Source of the DNA: Planctomycetota bacterium
GTDB lineage: Bacteria; Planctomycetota; Phycisphaerae; Sedimentisphaerales; Anaerobacaceae
Assembly: GCA_020344865.1 (NCBI GenBank)
Contig: CP070830.1
Coordinates: 1,382,344-1,388,049, forward strand
Length of the DNA stretch: 5,706 nucleotides
Direction of reading: 5' to 3'
Under the pieces are notes generated by a model. The model saw only the letters and a program-made list of their open reading frames with translations. It did not search any database and was not told the DNA's origin. Shown here piece by piece: positions 5,024-5,706 of the stretch. Position 1 is the first letter of the stretch. Every line of letters starts with the position of its first letter. A program made the translations under genes and the position numbers.

Positions 5024-5470
5024 ATGACAGAAGTTCCGCCGATATTACTTTCAGCAATTATATGCGAGCGGGTGATATTCGATAAGTTATCGGGGATGCC
5101 GAGCATTATCAATATTATCCAGAACGTGAACGCTCCGAAGTATCCTGTGCGGTATCCATCGCTGGTTTTCTTCTGCGAGCTGACGAACGGGCACGGCAAG
5201 ACGAAGACGAGAATAAGACTGGTTGACGACGAGGAGGATGATAAGGTGCTGTTCGAGCAGGAGGGGACGGTGGATTTCAAGGACGTGAGGCAGGTGCTGA
5301 GCCTTGCGCTTAATCTGCAGGGGATAGGGCTGCCTCATCCGGGGGAGTATCGGTTTCAATTGTTTACGGAGGAGCATCTGTTAGGGGAGAGGCGGATTCA
5401 ATGCAATAAGGTGACAATGCCCCGTCGCGAGGGCGGCGCGAGCGGAAGCACAGATGGGATGGGTGGATGA
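5024..5470 (+). CDS. DUF6941-like small protein of unknown function
   Basis: The 148-residue product has no signal peptide or TM helix and is probably cytoplasmic. Residues 5-125 follow the pattern I associate with DUF6941: an opening PPILLSAIICERVIFDK, then IINIIQNVNAPKYP, a strand SLVFFCEL, an alternating TKTRIRLVDDEEDD segment, EGTVDFKDV, LALNLQGIGLPHPGEYRFQLF, and LLGERRIQC. These suggest a compact beta-sandwich. The family is widespread but has no known function. The C-tail (131-148) is Gly/Ser-rich and probably disordered. The Shine-Dalgarno is weak: AAGGG at 5009-5013, ten bases before the ATG. The Tat-signal gene follows 70 bases later on the same strand, so co-transcription is possible. 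Confidence 0.8.
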   Translation: MTEVPPILLSAIICERVIFDKLSGMPSIINIIQNVNAPKYPVRYPSLVFFCELTNGHGKTKTRIRLVDDEEDDKVLFEQEGTVDFKDVRQVLSLALNLQGIGLPHPGEYRFQLFTEEHLLGERRIQCNKVTMPRREGGASGSTDGMGG

Positions 5471-5501
5471 GGTAAAGGTCGGCTGATTGGGATATATTTG
5501 A

Positions 5502-5515
5502 AGGTTTTTTAACCT
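5502..5515 (+). terminator. Weak inverted repeat between the DUF6941-like gene and the next gene
   Basis: AGGTT (5502-5506) pairs with AACCT (5511-5515) across TTTT. The five-pair stem is AT-rich and has no following T-tract, so it may do nothing; it could modestly affect readthrough. Confidence 0.15.
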
Positions 5516-5540
5516 AAGCTCGTTGAAAGGGGTGATTGAG

Positions 5541-5706
5541 ATGAAATGTGGACGTCGGGAGTTTTTGAAGGCGGCGGGTAAATCGGCGGCTGGTGCATTG
5601 TTTTCATATGGTATGTTAGGGATGGGTTGTAAGGAGCGGCCGGGCGAGGTGGCCGTCGAGCCGTATCCGAAGCGGATATTAGGCAAGACAGGAGAGCAGG
5701 TTTCGA
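5541..5706 (+). CDS. Tat-signal aldo/keto-reductase-like protein (C-terminus off the right edge)
   Basis: Fifty-five codons are visible before the edge. The N-terminus is a twin-arginine signal: CGRREFLKAAG (3-13), where RREFLK matches the S/T-R-R-x-F-L-K pattern, followed by a hydrophobic, Gly/Ala-rich segment (15-29). GMGC ending at Cys30 resembles a lipobox but lacks the usual small residue pattern, so lipidation is uncertain. After a linker, YPKRILGKTGEQVS (42-55) is the typical opening strand of aldo/keto reductases (the R-x-LGxTGxxVS block). The protein is therefore probably exported folded and acts as a periplasmic NAD(P)-dependent or related oxidoreductase; planctomycetes have many such exported paralogues. 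The start is supported by AAGGGG at 5527-5532, eight bases upstream. Catalytic residues lie beyond the window. Confidence 0.85.
   Translation, partial: MKCGRREFLKAAGKSAAGALFSYGMLGMGCKERPGEVAVEPYPKRILGKTGEQVS

Overview
The window looks like a chromosomal piece of a planctomycete, most likely of the Phycisphaerae/Sedimentisphaerales type. This is inferred from gene content: a DUF1559-style pseudopilin with an Ala-Phe cleavage site and an H-X9-D motif, a secreted CBM9-like multidomain protein, a Tat-exported aldo/keto-reductase-type protein, a NagX/HGSNAT-like membrane acyltransferase, and a small DUF6941-like protein. No database search was possible, so family names rest on motif recognition.

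Layout. (i) 1-940, minus: 5' part of a secreted protein with a signal peptide, a CBM9-like domain and the start of a second beta-sandwich domain, running off the left edge. (ii) 941-1412: divergent control region. It holds a good minus-strand promoter, a 15-residue leader ORF with a strong Shine-Dalgarno, a plus-strand promoter, and two hairpins at the predicted 5' end of the pseudopilin mRNA. (iii) 1413-2186, plus: pseudopilin. (iv) 2187-2503: a 46-codon ORF with a strong Shine-Dalgarno (2307-2447), which contains a second copy of a 34-bp element also present in the pseudopilin leader. (v) 2504-3730, plus: NagX/HGSNAT-like 11-12 TM protein. (vi) 3731-4204: a promoter and a very short gene, rpmH (ribosomal protein L34, 3932-4063, GTG start), then a degenerate heptamer repeat. 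(vii) 4205-4859, minus: a four-TM membrane protein of unknown function and a possible small overlapping upstream ORF. (viii) 5024-5470, plus: DUF6941-like protein. (ix) 5541 to the right edge, plus: N-terminus of a Tat-signal aldo/keto-reductase-like protein.

Functional reading. The CBM9-like protein, the pseudopilin, the NagX-like protein and the Tat oxidoreductase fit a polysaccharide-degrading, envelope-rich lifestyle, but nothing shows they form one pathway. rpmH is a housekeeping gene lying alone, without rnpA beside it. The most unusual material is non-coding or very short: the repeated 34-bp element with mostly silent differences in one frame, the structured pseudopilin leader, the leader ORF before the CBM9-like gene, and the heptamer repeat. 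I see no CRISPR array, tRNA, rRNA, recognisable transposase or defence system.
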